Positions 8,182 to 16,565 are shown, counted from the first letter of the stretch. The stretch: DNA of 64,000 nucleotides from Actinoplanes regularis (GCF_900188005.1 NZ_FZNR01000010.1:62001-126000); one strand, 5' to 3'. The notes: generated by a model from the letters alone, not told the origin. A program made the numbers and translations.

Positions 8182-8649
8182 ATGAGCGACCACTGGGGCG
8201 GATTCGACCACCACGACGACGACGGCCTGCCCGACTTCGGCGACCCGCACGACCTGCCCGACACCCACGAACTGCACACCCCGGACCTGGACGGCCACGA
8301 CGACTTCGAGCACCACGACACCCCGCTCGCCGAACACGACGACGACGGCACCGGCCTGGACGACCTGCCTCAGGCCCACGAGAGCCTGCCGGACGCCGAC
8401 GACTTCCCGCCCACCCTGGAGATCGGCGACCTGCCCGAACCCGTCGACGGGTTCCCGTGGGTCGACTCGGCCACCCTCGGCAGCGCCGACCCCTACGACC
8501 CGCCCGTCGAAACCGTCGACCCGCACGACCTGGCCGCCTACGCCGGCGTCGAGGTCCCCGACGGCGTCGACCCGTGGACCGTCCTGACCGCCTCCGACGA
8601 CCCGGCCGTCGCCGCCCTCGCCCGTTGGTGGACACCAGATGAACAGTGA
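8182..8649 (+). CDS. Asp/His-rich acidic protein of ini locus 1
   Basis: Protein of 155 residues, starting four bases after the IniA-type gene and therefore the third gene of the operon. It is extremely acidic and His-rich (MSDHWGGFDHHDDDGLPDF...), with repeated DDLP/DLP turns and a more ordered C-terminal third (DPHDLAAYAGVEVPDGVDPW ... AALARWWTPDEQ). There is no signal peptide or membrane span. I recognise no family. An acidic gene also accompanies the locus 2 GTPases (56593-57108, opposite strand), so an acidic companion seems to be part of the module. Metal binding by the His/Asp runs is a guess. Confidence 0.7.
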   Translation: MSDHWGGFDHHDDDGLPDFGDPHDLPDTHELHTPDLDGHDDFEHHDTPLAEHDDDGTGLDDLPQAHESLPDADDFPPTLEIGDLPEPVDGFPWVDSATLGSADPYDPPVETVDPHDLAAYAGVEVPDGVDPWTVLTASDDPAVAALARWWTPDEQ

Positions 8650-8720
8650 CCTGGATCTCGCCTGAACGCCCCGCGGATGGCATCATGTGCGCGCACCGAC
8701 CCACAACTGGAGCACACACG

Positions 8721-10097
8721 ATGGCCGTCACCGGCACACCGACACCCGTTCCCGCCGGCAAGCGCGAACGCACCGGCTGGTACATGTACGACTGGGCCAA
8801 CTCGGCGTTCTCCACCACGGTGATCACGGTCTTCCTCGGACCGTTCCTGACCACCGTCACCGAACAGGCCGCCGGCTGCGCCATCGACGCCGACGAGTGC
8901 CACGCGTCGGTGCACCCGCTCGGGCTCACCATCGCCGCCGGCTCCTACTTCCCGTACCTGGTGTCGCTGTCGGTGCTGCTCACCGTCTTCGTCCTGCCGG
9001 TGATGGGCGCCGTGGCCGACCGCGCCCCCCGCAAGAAGCCCCTGCTCGCCGCCGCCGCCTTCCTCGGCGCCGGCGCCACCGTCGCGATGGCCTTCGTCAC
9101 CGGCGACCGCTACCTGCTCGGCGGCGCCCTGTTCCTCGTCGCCAACATCGCGTTCGGCGCGTCCGTCGTCGTCTACAACTCGTTCCTGCCCCAGCTGAGC
9201 GGCCCCGACGACCGCGACCGCGTCTCCAGCCGCGGCTGGGCCATCGGCTACCTCGGCGGCGGCGTCCTGCTGCTGCTCAACCTCGCCGCCGTCACCCTGC
9301 TCAGCCAGGACGACAACCCACAACGGACCCTCGACCTGGCCCGCTGGTCGATCGTGTCCGCCGGCGTCTGGTGGGCCGCCTTCACCCTGCTGCCCCTGCT
9401 GTGGCTACGCGAACACCCTGGTACCGACAGCACCGCCGAACGCGGCAACGTCGTCACCGACGGATTCCGGCAACTACGCCACACCCTCAAGGCCATGCGG
9501 GCGTACCCGCTGACGCTCGCCTTCCTCGGCGCCTACCTGATCTACAACGACGGCATCCAGACCGTCATCTCCCTGGCCAGCCAATTCGGCACCGAAGAAC
9601 TCAAACTCGAACAATCCACCCTGATCATCACCATCCTGATCGTGCAGTTCCTCGCCTTCGGCGGCGCCCTGCTGCTGGGCGCCCTCGCCAACCGCATCGG
9701 CGCCCGCAACACCATCCTGGTCAGCCTCACCCTCTGGCTCGGCGTCGTCGTCGCCGCGTTCTGGCTACCCGCCGAAGCGCCCGTACCGTTCATGCTCCTG
9801 GGCGCCGGCATCGGCCTGGTCATGGGCGGCAGCCAAGCCCTGAGCCGAAGCCTGTTCTCCCAGCTGATCCCCGAAGGCCGCGAAGGCGAGTACTACGGCT
9901 TCTACGAGATCAGCGACAAGGGCACCAGCTGGCTCGGCCCCCTCTTCTTCGGCCTGATCTTCCAGCTCACCAACAGCTACCGCCTCGGCATCGTCTCGCT
10001 CGTCGTGTTCTTCCTGCTCGGCGGCGTTCTGCTCGCCCTGGTTCCGATCCGGCGGGCCATCGTCGCCGCCGGCAACACACCCCCGAAACTCATCTGA
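8721..10097 (+). CDS. MFS transporter, UMF1/Atg22-like
   Basis: Integral membrane protein of 458 residues with about twelve hydrophobic segments. The N-terminus GWYMYDWANSAFSTTVITVF is the hallmark of the UMF1 family of major facilitator proteins, and the loop ADRAPRKKPLLA after segment 2 is the MFS motif A position. ATG at 8721 follows TGGAGC by about eight bases; a longer in-frame reading from 8646 lacks support. The substrate is unknown; UMF1 proteins are related to yeast vacuolar amino-acid effluxer Atg22. The stop codon overlaps the ATG of a GntR regulator (TGATG), so the two are co-expressed. Confidence 0.85.
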   Translation: MAVTGTPTPVPAGKRERTGWYMYDWANSAFSTTVITVFLGPFLTTVTEQAAGCAIDADECHASVHPLGLTIAAGSYFPYLVSLSVLLTVFVLPVMGAVADRAPRKKPLLAAAAFLGAGATVAMAFVTGDRYLLGGALFLVANIAFGASVVVYNSFLPQLSGPDDRDRVSSRGWAIGYLGGGVLLLLNLAAVTLLSQDDNPQRTLDLARWSIVSAGVWWAAFTLLPLLWLREHPGTDSTAERGNVVTDGFRQLRHTLKAMRAYPLTLAFLGAYLIYNDGIQTVISLASQFGTEELKLEQSTLIITILIVQFLAFGGALLLGALANRIGARNTILVSLTLWLGVVVAAFWLPAEAPVPFMLLGAGIGLVMGGSQALSRSLFSQLIPEGREGEYYGFYEISDKGTSWLGPLFFGLIFQLTNSYRLGIVSLVVFFLLGGVLLALVPIRRAIVAAGNTPPKLI

Positions 10098-10453
10098 TGG
10101 ACATCACCGTCGACCACGACTCACCCGTCGCCCCCTACGAACAGGTCCGGCTGCGCATCGCCGCGCTCGCCGCCGACGGCACCCTGGCCGCCGGCACCAG
10201 ACTCCCCCCGGTCCGCCAACTCGCCACCGACCTCGGCCTGGCCGCCAACACCGTCGCCCGCGCCTACAAGGAACTCGAACAGGCCGGCCTGGTCGAGACC
10301 CGCGGCCGGGCCGGAACAGTGATCACCGCTCGCGCGACCGGCACGTCCCTGCGGGCCCAGAACGCCGCCAACACGTACGTCCAGACGACGCGCGCCCTGG
10401 GCATCCCACCCGACACCGCCCTCGCCCTGGTCAAAGCCGCCCTGCAGGCCTAG
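10097..10453 (+). CDS. GntR-family (YtrA-type) transcriptional regulator
   Basis: Protein of 118 residues, start coupled to the upstream MFS stop (TGATG). An N-terminal winged helix covers residues 10-75: PVAPYEQVRLRIAALAADG, then TRLPPVRQLATDLGLAANTV and AYKELEQAGLVETR, the standard GntR pattern. The short C-terminal tail (~40 residues, helical) is too small for a FadR or HutC effector domain, which places it in the YtrA-like short class; these usually control adjacent transporters. It likely regulates the MFS gene, although it follows it in the operon. Confidence 0.88.
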   Translation: MDITVDHDSPVAPYEQVRLRIAALAADGTLAAGTRLPPVRQLATDLGLAANTVARAYKELEQAGLVETRGRAGTVITARATGTSLRAQNAANTYVQTTRALGIPPDTALALVKAALQA

Positions 10454-10631
10454 CGGCCCCGTGGGGCGACCTCGTCCTCACCGGCTTCGACCGCAGCACC
10501 GCACGGAGGTCGGCGAAAGAGGTCACAGGCGAGACTCCAGACAGTCGGGGCTGGGGTATACCTTGCCCTACCCGGCATCGGCCACCTGCGGGTAGTGCGC
10601 CGCCGACGACCCGGATGATCTCCTCGTCGGC

Positions 10632-11294
10632 ATGAACCCGTCCCGCCTCGCCCGCATCGGCGCGTCCTGCTGGATCCTGGCCGCGCCCCTGTTCCTCGCC
10701 GCCAATGTGCTCACCGCTCTGCGATGGCACAACCCCGCCTTCAGCTGGGCCACCCACAACATCAGCGACCTCGGCAACGTCCACTGCGGGATCTGGGACA
10801 CCACTCGGCCCCGGAACGTCTGCTCGCCCTGGCACCCACTGATGAACACCGCGATCCTGGCCACCGCGGCGCTACTGGCCGCCGGACTGGTCCTGACCTG
10901 GCGAGCCCTCGGCCACGGCGTCGTGGTCCGGCTGGCCCAGTCCCTGCTGCTGCTCGCCGTCCTCGGATACGCCCTCGCCGGCGCCTACCCCGCCGACGTC
11001 GACGAGAACCTGCACGTCCTCGGCGCCGTCCTGATCCTGGTGGTAGGCAACCTCGGGCTACCGATCGCCGGGCTCGCGCCCCGCACCACCACACTCGGCC
11101 GCTACCGCGTCCTCACCCTGTCCGCGGGGCTGATCGCCCTGGCCGGCTCGGTGCTCTTCTTCGCCCAGCAGGGCCTGGGCCTCGGCGTAGGCGCCATGGA
11201 GCGCGTCGCGGCGTTCCCCTTCTCCGTCTGGGCGAGCTGCGTCGGTGTCGCGCTCCTGGCCGGCGCCCGCACGCCTGGCCCGGCCCGCCCCTGA
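10632..11294 (+). CDS. DUF998-type membrane protein
   Basis: Protein of 220 residues with about six transmembrane helices. The family pattern is visible: an N-terminal helix (IGASCWILAAPLFLAANVLT), then the conserved loop FSWATHNISDLGN and a Cys-containing loop (VHCGIWDTTRPRNVCSPWHP), as in actinobacterial DUF998 proteins. It stands alone between a GntR gene and a MOSC gene. Function unknown for the family; no enzymatic motif is apparent. Confidence 0.8.
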   Translation: MNPSRLARIGASCWILAAPLFLAANVLTALRWHNPAFSWATHNISDLGNVHCGIWDTTRPRNVCSPWHPLMNTAILATAALLAAGLVLTWRALGHGVVVRLAQSLLLLAVLGYALAGAYPADVDENLHVLGAVLILVVGNLGLPIAGLAPRTTTLGRYRVLTLSAGLIALAGSVLFFAQQGLGLGVGAMERVAAFPFSVWASCVGVALLAGARTPGPARP

Positions 11295-11311
11295 TCCCCT
11301 ACCGTCGACCC

Positions 11312-12016
11312 GTGAAGATCACCGAGATCCGCCGGTACCCGGTCAAGTCGATGCTCGGGGAGGTGGTCCCGGCCGCCGAAGTGGACGAGCGAGGGCTCGC
11401 CGGCGACCGCCTGTGGGCCGTACGCGATCCGGACGGCAAATTCGGCAGCGGCAAGAACACCCGCCGGTTCCGGCGCATGCCGGGCCTGTTCCAGCTTCGG
11501 GCGTACGCGGCACGACCGGCCCCGATCGTGGAGTTGCCCGGCGGCGCCCGCTTCGCCGCCGACGACCCGGCCGGGCACCGAGCGGTCGGCGAACTGCTCG
11601 CCCGGGCGGTGACCCTGACCCCGGAACAGGACGTCCCGCACCATGACGAGGGCCCGGTCAGCCTCATCACCACGGCCGCCCTGCGCCGGCTGACCGAACT
11701 CACCGGCGGCGAACCCGGCGGCGCCGGCGTCGACCCGCTGCGGTTTCGCGCCAACCTGCTGATCGACGTACCCGGCAGCGGCTTCCCCGAGGACGACTGG
11801 CTGGACCGCCCGTTACGGGTCGGCCCCGACGTCGTCCTGCGGCCGGTCCGCCGGCTCACCCGCTGCACCATGATCGACATGGCGCAGGACCGGGCCGGCC
11901 AACGCGACGACCTGCTCAAAGCCGTCGCCGAACACCACGACCTCACCTTCGGGGTCTTCGCGACGGTCGAACAGCCGGGCCGGATCACCACCGCGGACAC
12001 CTGCTCGTGGGCATAA
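11312..12016 (+). CDS. MOSC-domain protein (molybdenum cofactor sulfurase C-terminal type)
   Basis: Protein of 234 residues with GTG start 17 bases after the DUF998 stop. An N-terminal MOSC beta-barrel (ITEIRRYPVKSMLGE, then GLAGDRLWAVRDPDGKFGSG) is followed by the MOSC core with GPVSLITTAALRRL, RFRANLLIDVPGSGFPEDDW and the conserved Cys in RLTRCTMIDMAQ. Such proteins bind a sulfur or molybdenum-cofactor intermediate and often act in mARC-like or YiiM-like reductions. No redox domain is fused. One TTA codon occurs within the segment DRPLRVG. The partner enzyme is not identifiable here. Confidence 0.85.
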   Translation: MKITEIRRYPVKSMLGEVVPAAEVDERGLAGDRLWAVRDPDGKFGSGKNTRRFRRMPGLFQLRAYAARPAPIVELPGGARFAADDPAGHRAVGELLARAVTLTPEQDVPHHDEGPVSLITTAALRRLTELTGGEPGGAGVDPLRFRANLLIDVPGSGFPEDDWLDRPLRVGPDVVLRPVRRLTRCTMIDMAQDRAGQRDDLLKAVAEHHDLTFGVFATVEQPGRITTADTCSWA

Positions 12017-12055
12017 GTCCGGCTTCTACCGCGTACGAGAGATAGCGTATTCACG

Positions 12056-12481
12056 ATGAGCGACTGGAACACGCAGATCATCGACGAATTCCGGGCCAAC
12101 GACGGCCGCGTCGGCGGGCCCTTCGCCGGCGCGCCCATGGTGCTGGTGCACCACCGCGGCCGCAGAACCGGACGCGAACTGGTCAGCCCGATGATGTACC
12201 TGCCCCACGAGTCCGACGACGACGTCATCTACGTCTTCGCGTCCAAGGCCGGCGCGCCGCAGCACCCCGACTGGTACCACAACCTCGTCACGGCCGGCCA
12301 CGCCGCCGTCGAACGCGGCACGCAGAGCTACCCGGTCCGGGTGCGGGAACTGACCGGCGACGAACGCGACCGCCGATACGACGAGCAGGCCGGCCACTAC
12401 CCCGGCTTCGCCGAATACGCGGAGAAGACCGCCGGGATCCGCACGATCCCCGTCCTCGAACTCACCCGCGAAACAGCCTGA
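12056..12481 (+). CDS. Deazaflavin (F420)-dependent nitroreductase family protein (DDN-like)
   Basis: Protein of 141 residues with the split-barrel DDN pattern: NTQIIDEFRANDGRVGG, VLVHHRGRRTGRELVSP, then ASKAGAPQHPDWYHNL and the C-terminal RTIPVLELTR. These motifs shape the F420 site in the mycobacterial Ddn family; the genus-wide use of F420 supports an actinobacterial host. Likely role: reduction of quinones or xenobiotics in the cytoplasm or at the membrane. It is separated from neighbours by short gaps; no operon is evident. Confidence 0.88.
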   Translation: MSDWNTQIIDEFRANDGRVGGPFAGAPMVLVHHRGRRTGRELVSPMMYLPHESDDDVIYVFASKAGAPQHPDWYHNLVTAGHAAVERGTQSYPVRVRELTGDERDRRYDEQAGHYPGFAEYAEKTAGIRTIPVLELTRETA

Positions 12482-12563
12482 ACCCGGCAGGCGCCGCTTC
12501 GCGGCCGGAAGACCCCTTTGGGCGTACGGCCATGAGCGGCTCTTCCGGGTCTAGCGTGACCGA

Positions 12564-12998
12564 ATGACGATCGAGCTCGTGCCCCGCTTCACCGTCAACG
12601 ACCGCCAGCTCAGCGCCCTGCACACCCGGGCCTTCAACGGGGACCCCTCCGACGTTCAACCCTGGTCACAACGTCTGACAAGACACGCGCTCACCTGGAT
12701 CGGCGCCTTCGAAGCCGACCGGCTCATCGGGTTCGTCCAGGTCTGCTGGGACGGCGGCAGCCACGCCTTCCTGCTCGACACAGCGGTCGATCCCGAAAAG
12801 CAGCATCGCGGCATCGGCGCCGCACTGGTCGAAGCCGCGGCCAAAGAAGCCCGTGCCGCCGGATGCGAATGGCTGCACGTCGACTTCGAACCACACCTCG
12901 AACACTTCTATCTCGACAGATGCCACTTCGAAGCGACCCGTGCCGGACTGATACGACTGAAACAGGTCCGTCCTCGGCCGAGCACAGCAGGCCGTTGA
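12564..12998 (+). CDS. GNAT-family N-acetyltransferase
   Basis: Protein of 144 residues. The acetyl-CoA binding motif A is clear: LLDTAVDPEKQHRGIGAALV followed by EAAAKEARAAGCEWLHVD. The C-terminal segment HLEHFYLDRCHFEATRAGLI matches the usual motif B end. The substrate is not predictable from sequence. It is preceded by an 82-bp gap and followed by the Nudix gene on the same strand; no overlap indicates obligate coupling. Confidence 0.85.
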   Translation: MTIELVPRFTVNDRQLSALHTRAFNGDPSDVQPWSQRLTRHALTWIGAFEADRLIGFVQVCWDGGSHAFLLDTAVDPEKQHRGIGAALVEAAAKEARAAGCEWLHVDFEPHLEHFYLDRCHFEATRAGLIRLKQVRPRPSTAGR

Positions 12999-13051
12999 TA
13001 GTCTGCGGCGGTGCCGACCGTTCTGCGCTCCGCCACCACGTCCGGCAGGCC

Positions 13052-13555
13052 ATGACGCCGAACCTGCGCCACTCCGTCCGCGCGATCATCCTCGACGAGG
13101 CCGACCGCATCCTGCTCTGCCGGTTCGAGTTCCCCCACCCGGTGGTGCCAGAGCAGGCGATGGCCGTCTGGGCCGCCCCGGGCGGCGGCATCGAACCCGG
13201 CGAGGACCGGCTGGCGGCTCTGCGCCGTGAGCTGCGTGAGGAGACCGGTCTGGCGATCACCGCCGACCCGCCGCACGTCTGGCACCAGCAAGTCGTGGCC
13301 GCCGGCCACGCTCCCGGCTTCGACGGCATCATCAACGACTACTTCCTCATCCGCGCGAACCACTTCCAGCCCCGCGGCGAGCTGACAGACGACCAACTCG
13401 CACAGGAGAACCTGGTCGCGTTCCGGTGGTGGCGCCTGACGGAGATCGCCGGCCACACGGGACCTGAACTGTTCTCACCCCGCGACCTCACAACACCCTT
13501 GACAGCGCTCCTCACAACGGGACCACCGGACCAGCCGATCCAACTCGGCCTCTAG
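13052..13555 (+). CDS. Nudix hydrolase
   Basis: Protein of 167 residues with a perfect Nudix box, GGIEPGE-x7-RELREETGL (Gx5Ex7REUxEExGU), following WAAPGG. The N-terminal strand RHSVRAIILDEADRILLC is typical. The C-terminal region has FRWWRLTEIAGH, as in many actinobacterial Nudix proteins. It hydrolyses a nucleoside diphosphate linked to some moiety; the substrate is unknown. Start ATG at 13052 is chosen because the upstream in-frame extension has poor coding character. Confidence 0.88.
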   Translation: MTPNLRHSVRAIILDEADRILLCRFEFPHPVVPEQAMAVWAAPGGGIEPGEDRLAALRRELREETGLAITADPPHVWHQQVVAAGHAPGFDGIINDYFLIRANHFQPRGELTDDQLAQENLVAFRWWRLTEIAGHTGPELFSPRDLTTPLTALLTTGPPDQPIQLGL

Positions 13556-13565
13556 CGGGCCGCGG

Positions 13566-13943
13566 TCAGGGTTTCAAGCTCTCCAGGCACAGGATCAGCA
13601 CCGTGCCGTCCTGAAGCGTCTTCCAGAAGACGTCATCAGCCAGCGGAGCGCCGGAACAGACCTCGTTGAGGATGTCGTCGGTTACCGGGCTCGGCCTCGT
13701 CGCGCTGTCCACCACCCGCCTGCGGGCCGCCGGATCCTCGCACGCGACAATGCGTACGTCCGCTTCCGTCTCCCCGGCCACGCAGTCCCCGACCTCGGCC
13801 TCGAAGCGTTCGACATCCCGCACGCTCCGGACGAAGCCGAGGACGCAGCTGATCACGCCGAGGACAACGGCGATCGCGAGGATGGCCTGGACGAACGTCC
13901 GTAGGCCCGGGGCCCGAGCGCCCCCTCCGGCAGACAAAGGCAT
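13566..13943 (-). CDS. Membrane-anchored LppU-like hypothetical protein
   Basis: Protein of 125 residues; ATG at 13943 has GGAG seven bases upstream. One transmembrane segment near residues 16-40 (TFVQAILAIAVVLGVISCVL) is followed by an exported domain with Cys residues: VGDCVAGETEADVRIVACED and EVCSGAPLADDVFWKTLQ. The pattern VGDC...V.C.D...Y/F is that of actinobacterial LppU/SCO3897-like proteins of unknown function. It converges with the Nudix gene; the two stops are about 10 bp apart. Confidence 0.65.
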   Translation of the reverse strand: MPLSAGGGARAPGLRTFVQAILAIAVVLGVISCVLGFVRSVRDVERFEAEVGDCVAGETEADVRIVACEDPAARRRVVDSATRPSPVTDDILNEVCSGAPLADDVFWKTLQDGTVLILCLESLKP

Positions 13944-14073
13944 CAGCACTCCAGCGAAGTGTTGATCACAGTCGATGGCTTTCACGCTAAAACCTGCCGT
14001 CAAGCCACCGGGGATGCCCGGTCCCACGAGGAATGCCCCGGCCTCTGCCTTCGCTGCACCATGATCCGACTTG

Positions 14074-14120
14074 GTCCACAGTCATGATCAAGCTGACACG
14101 ATGTGATCATGACTGTGGAC
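14074..14120. promoter_or_regulatory. Perfect 17-bp inverted repeat spanning a start codon
   Basis: Left arm 14074-14090 (GTCCACAGTCATGATCA) and right arm 14104-14120 (TGATCATGACTGTGGAC) are exact reverse complements with a 13-base spacer. The right arm contains the ATG (14109) of the following membrane-protein gene. It could be a repressor operator or an mRNA hairpin hiding the start. Confidence 0.75.
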
Positions 14121-14883
14121 CCGCCCGAACTTCCGGAGAGACCGGGCCGGTGGTGGAATGTGCTGCGCGCGGCCCTGCTGACCGCGTGGCTGGCCGCAGC
14201 GGCAGTGACCTGGTGGTCGGCGCCCCGGCAGGCCACCTACGACGACGCGAGAGCGGCGATAGCCGAGAAGCGCCTGACCGTGTACCAGTGGGGCGACTCC
14301 TGGGACTCCAACGACGCGCGCCCGTGGTTCGGCGGCGCGACCCTGCGGTCGACGGACACCCAGGGCCCGATCTTCGCGTGGCGCACCAGCGACGGCCGCA
14401 TGCACTGGGCCGACACCAAGGACTTCGGCGAAGTGACCCCTCACCGGTGCCGTGGAGGAGAAGAGCTACTCCGGGACCGGCGCGGCCGGTATCGCCCAGG
14501 ACCTGACAGCCGCCGGGCTGCAGGACCGGGCCGGGACCGTCGGCACCCGCAACCCGTGGGTCGCCGGCGCCGGCGTCGTCGCCGCCCTGGTGACCCTCGC
14601 GGTCCTGATCGCCGGCCCAGCACCCGTGCTCGGCACCCGCTGGTACTGGTTCTGGCTGACCACGACCGTCCCGTACGGCCTGGGCCTGGTGTTCTGGCTG
14701 TTCCGGGATCGTCCATGGTCACGCACCGCCCGTCCGGCCCGGCGGGCCGACGGCGGCCAACGACGCGACCGCGGATGGCTCGGCCTGCTGGCCGGCATCC
14801 TGCTGTCGCTCCTGATCGGCGTCATCGTCAGCGTGCTGCACAGCCTGATCGGCGACCAATGGGTGCCGCCGGCCCAGGCGTGA
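14109..14883 (+). pseudogene. Two-TM-region membrane protein with a frameshift
   Basis: The product reads continuously if one base is skipped in the CCCC run at 14437-14440. Frame 1 (from ATG 14109): WWNVLRAALLTAWLAAAAVT as the first membrane segment, then DDARAAIAEKRLTVYQWGDS and GRMHWADTKDFGEV. Frame 2 (to 14883): GAVEEKSYSGTGAAGIAQD, then helices GVVAALVTLAVLIAG, WYWFWLTTTVPYGLGLVFWL and GILLSLLIGVIVSVL. The joined product would be about 257 residues. A homopolymer sequencing error, a true mutation or programmed frameshifting are all possible. I know no family function. Its start codon sits in a perfect inverted repeat. Confidence 0.65.
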
Positions 14884-14969
14884 TGACATCGACGGCGCCG
14901 CCCTCACGCCGGCCGGTGCCGGCCCTTGAGGAACATCGAACGAATCGTACTGGCCTAAGATTCGATCAC

Positions 14970-15431
14970 ATGATCGACATGGATGCCGTTCTCACCGGTA
15001 CGAACTGGGCGGAGCTCGGCCACGCGTATGGCTCGGCCGAGGACATACCGGATCGGCTGCGGGCGCTGCTCAGCGAGGACGAGGACCGGATCGCCGAGGC
15101 ATGGTGGGACCTGGGCAACCTGCTGACCCACCAGGAGTCGGTGTATCCGGCGACGGCGCCGGCTGCGCTGTTCGTGGCTGCGAGCCTGAGTGACCCGCGG
15201 ACGGCAACGCGGTTCCAGGGCCGCCCGCTGCGGGCTGAACTGATCGACTGGCTGGAGATCGTCGCGGCCAGGCCGATCGAGTACGGCGACGTGTTCGACG
15301 ACCCCGGCCTCGCCGAGTGCGGGGCGATCATCGGGCAGCTGCGGGAGGCCGTGGCGGCGCTCATCGAAGACCAGGACGAGTCGGTCCGGGAGTCCGTGGA
15401 GACGTTCCTGGAGACGACGGAGCCCGAATGA
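14970..15431 (+). CDS. HEAT-like hypothetical protein, probably truncated
   Basis: Protein of 153 residues beginning MIDMDAVLTGTNWAELGHAY. The N-terminal pattern WAELGHAYGSAEDIPDRLRA followed by LGNLLTHQESVYPATAPAAL resembles actinobacterial HEAT-repeat proteins that often sit near toxin-immunity genes; those are usually longer. A short overlapping reading (ATGA at 15428) gives only about 30 residues before a stop, which suggests the 3' part was lost. The protein is acidic, with no signal or membrane segment. Function unknown; the HEAT assignment is from pattern only. Confidence 0.6.
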   Translation: MIDMDAVLTGTNWAELGHAYGSAEDIPDRLRALLSEDEDRIAEAWWDLGNLLTHQESVYPATAPAALFVAASLSDPRTATRFQGRPLRAELIDWLEIVAARPIEYGDVFDDPGLAECGAIIGQLREAVAALIEDQDESVRESVETFLETTEPE

Positions 15432-15588
15432 CCGGCATCGACACCGCGGCGGAGTTCTCCCGTCGACGCCTACCGCGCCCGTCATCGGCTCGTCGTCGAG
15501 GGGTTCGCGGAAATTGAAGGGACTTCAGCGGGAACCCGAGGATCGGATGACGTGCTCGGTGGGATCGATCCGTGGGTTCGTCTCGAAC

Positions 15589-16053
15589 TCACGGTGAGGC
15601 GTCCGGGTGTGCGGGTCTCATCGCCTCATGAAGATGGGGCTCGACCGGGCCCAGGTGCTGGTCGTAGGCCAGGACGATTTCGTCCGCGAGGTTGAGGACG
15701 CGGATGCTTCCGCTCGTGAACCGCAGCGTGATGCCGATGGCGAAGTCGATGTTCTCGCTGCGGTAGCGGATCTCCCGTGTGGAGACGATCCGCCGGCTGA
15801 CGAACCGGGCCATGGGGAAGTCGGGCAGATCGTCCTCGACCGTGGTGTGGCCGTATTCGTCCATGTCGTAGGGCCCGTGAGGCTGGTCGATCTCCATGGA
15901 CAATCCGTCGTTCGGCGTGTGGAACCGGACGGGGCCGAGGCCGTCCATGTGCAGCCACATGTGCAGGAGAGACGGCTCGGTCTCCCGATAGTGGTGCCAC
16001 GATGTCGTCACCTTCAGCAGACGTCTGCCGACCAGGACCTCAGCGTTGATCAT
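15589..16053 (-). CDS. Hypothetical cytoplasmic protein (154 aa)
   Basis: Leftward gene starting ATG at 16053, MINAEVLVGRRLLKVTTSWH. Beta-rich, with evenly spaced aromatics and acidic loops (GPYDMDEYGHTTVEDDLPDF) and a closing strand LRFTSGSIRVLNLADEIVLA. The layout (short, single-domain, isolated) resembles small immunity-type or DUF proteins, but I recognise no named family. There is no signal sequence. It converges with the HEAT-like gene and faces a decayed pair at 16.1 kb. Confidence 0.55.
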   Translation of the reverse strand: MINAEVLVGRRLLKVTTSWHHYRETEPSLLHMWLHMDGLGPVRFHTPNDGLSMEIDQPHGPYDMDEYGHTTVEDDLPDFPMARFVSRRIVSTREIRYRSENIDFAIGITLRFTSGSIRVLNLADEIVLAYDQHLGPVEPHLHEAMRPAHPDASP

Positions 16054-16110
16054 TCACCGACGCTGTCACAGCGCTCAACGACTCGGCACTGATTTTCGGC
16101 GAGGAGTGAA

Positions 16111-16263
16111 CGCGGGCCTCGCCGGCACGTCAACACCGAACTCGGAACCGGATGGCGGCACATCACCTACGACATGCGGGCCCGCGGCAGATCGAAACGC
16201 TCGGCCGACTACTCGTTCGAGACGAACGTCCGAGACGTCGACACCGTATCGAGGCCGGCATGA
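16111..16263 (+). pseudogene. Truncated 3' end of an unknown gene
   Basis: A coding-like frame VNTELGTGWRHITYDMRARG ... SADYSFETNVRDVDTVSRPA ends at TGA 16261-16263, overlapping the ATG of the next open frame (ATGA). Composition and the operon-style overlap argue for genuine former coding. No start or upstream part is present, so this is a 5'-truncated remnant. No family recognised. Confidence 0.35.
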
Positions 16264-16565
16264 TCGCCCGCGCACGCGAACTGGGCCCGGTCCTGGACGA
16301 CATCACCGCACCGACACGGTACGTCAACGCCTCCGGATCATCGTTCGGCAGCAGAGGCGACGAACAGGAACGCATCCGCGCCAGCCTCGACCAGGTCGTC
16401 GAACGCAACCCGAACATCAAAATCAGCGCGAAGGTCCCCAGCAACCACGGCACCATCCTGCGCTAGGACTTCCGGGCCATCGCCGCGGCCGTACGCGAGG
16501 TCCGCGCCCTCGACGGACAGCGACAGCGGGCGGACGGCGCACCGACCGCTGTCACACCTCCGGCT
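16260..16565 (+). pseudogene. Unknown gene interrupted by a TAG
   Basis: Frame from ATG 16260: MIARARELGPVLDDITAPTR ... RASLDQVVERNPNIKISAKV, then TILR and TAG at 16464-16466. Reading through the TAG (one base from CAG, Gln) the frame continues with good coding character (DFRAIAAAVREVRALDGQRQ). This suggests a nonsense-mutated gene of about 100 residues. Family unknown. Confidence 0.35.

Noticed and set aside
15428..15517. A short frame in ATGA overlap with the HEAT-like gene.
   Set aside because: Only about 30 residues of Arg-rich sequence; more likely the scar of a lost 3' gene than a real product.
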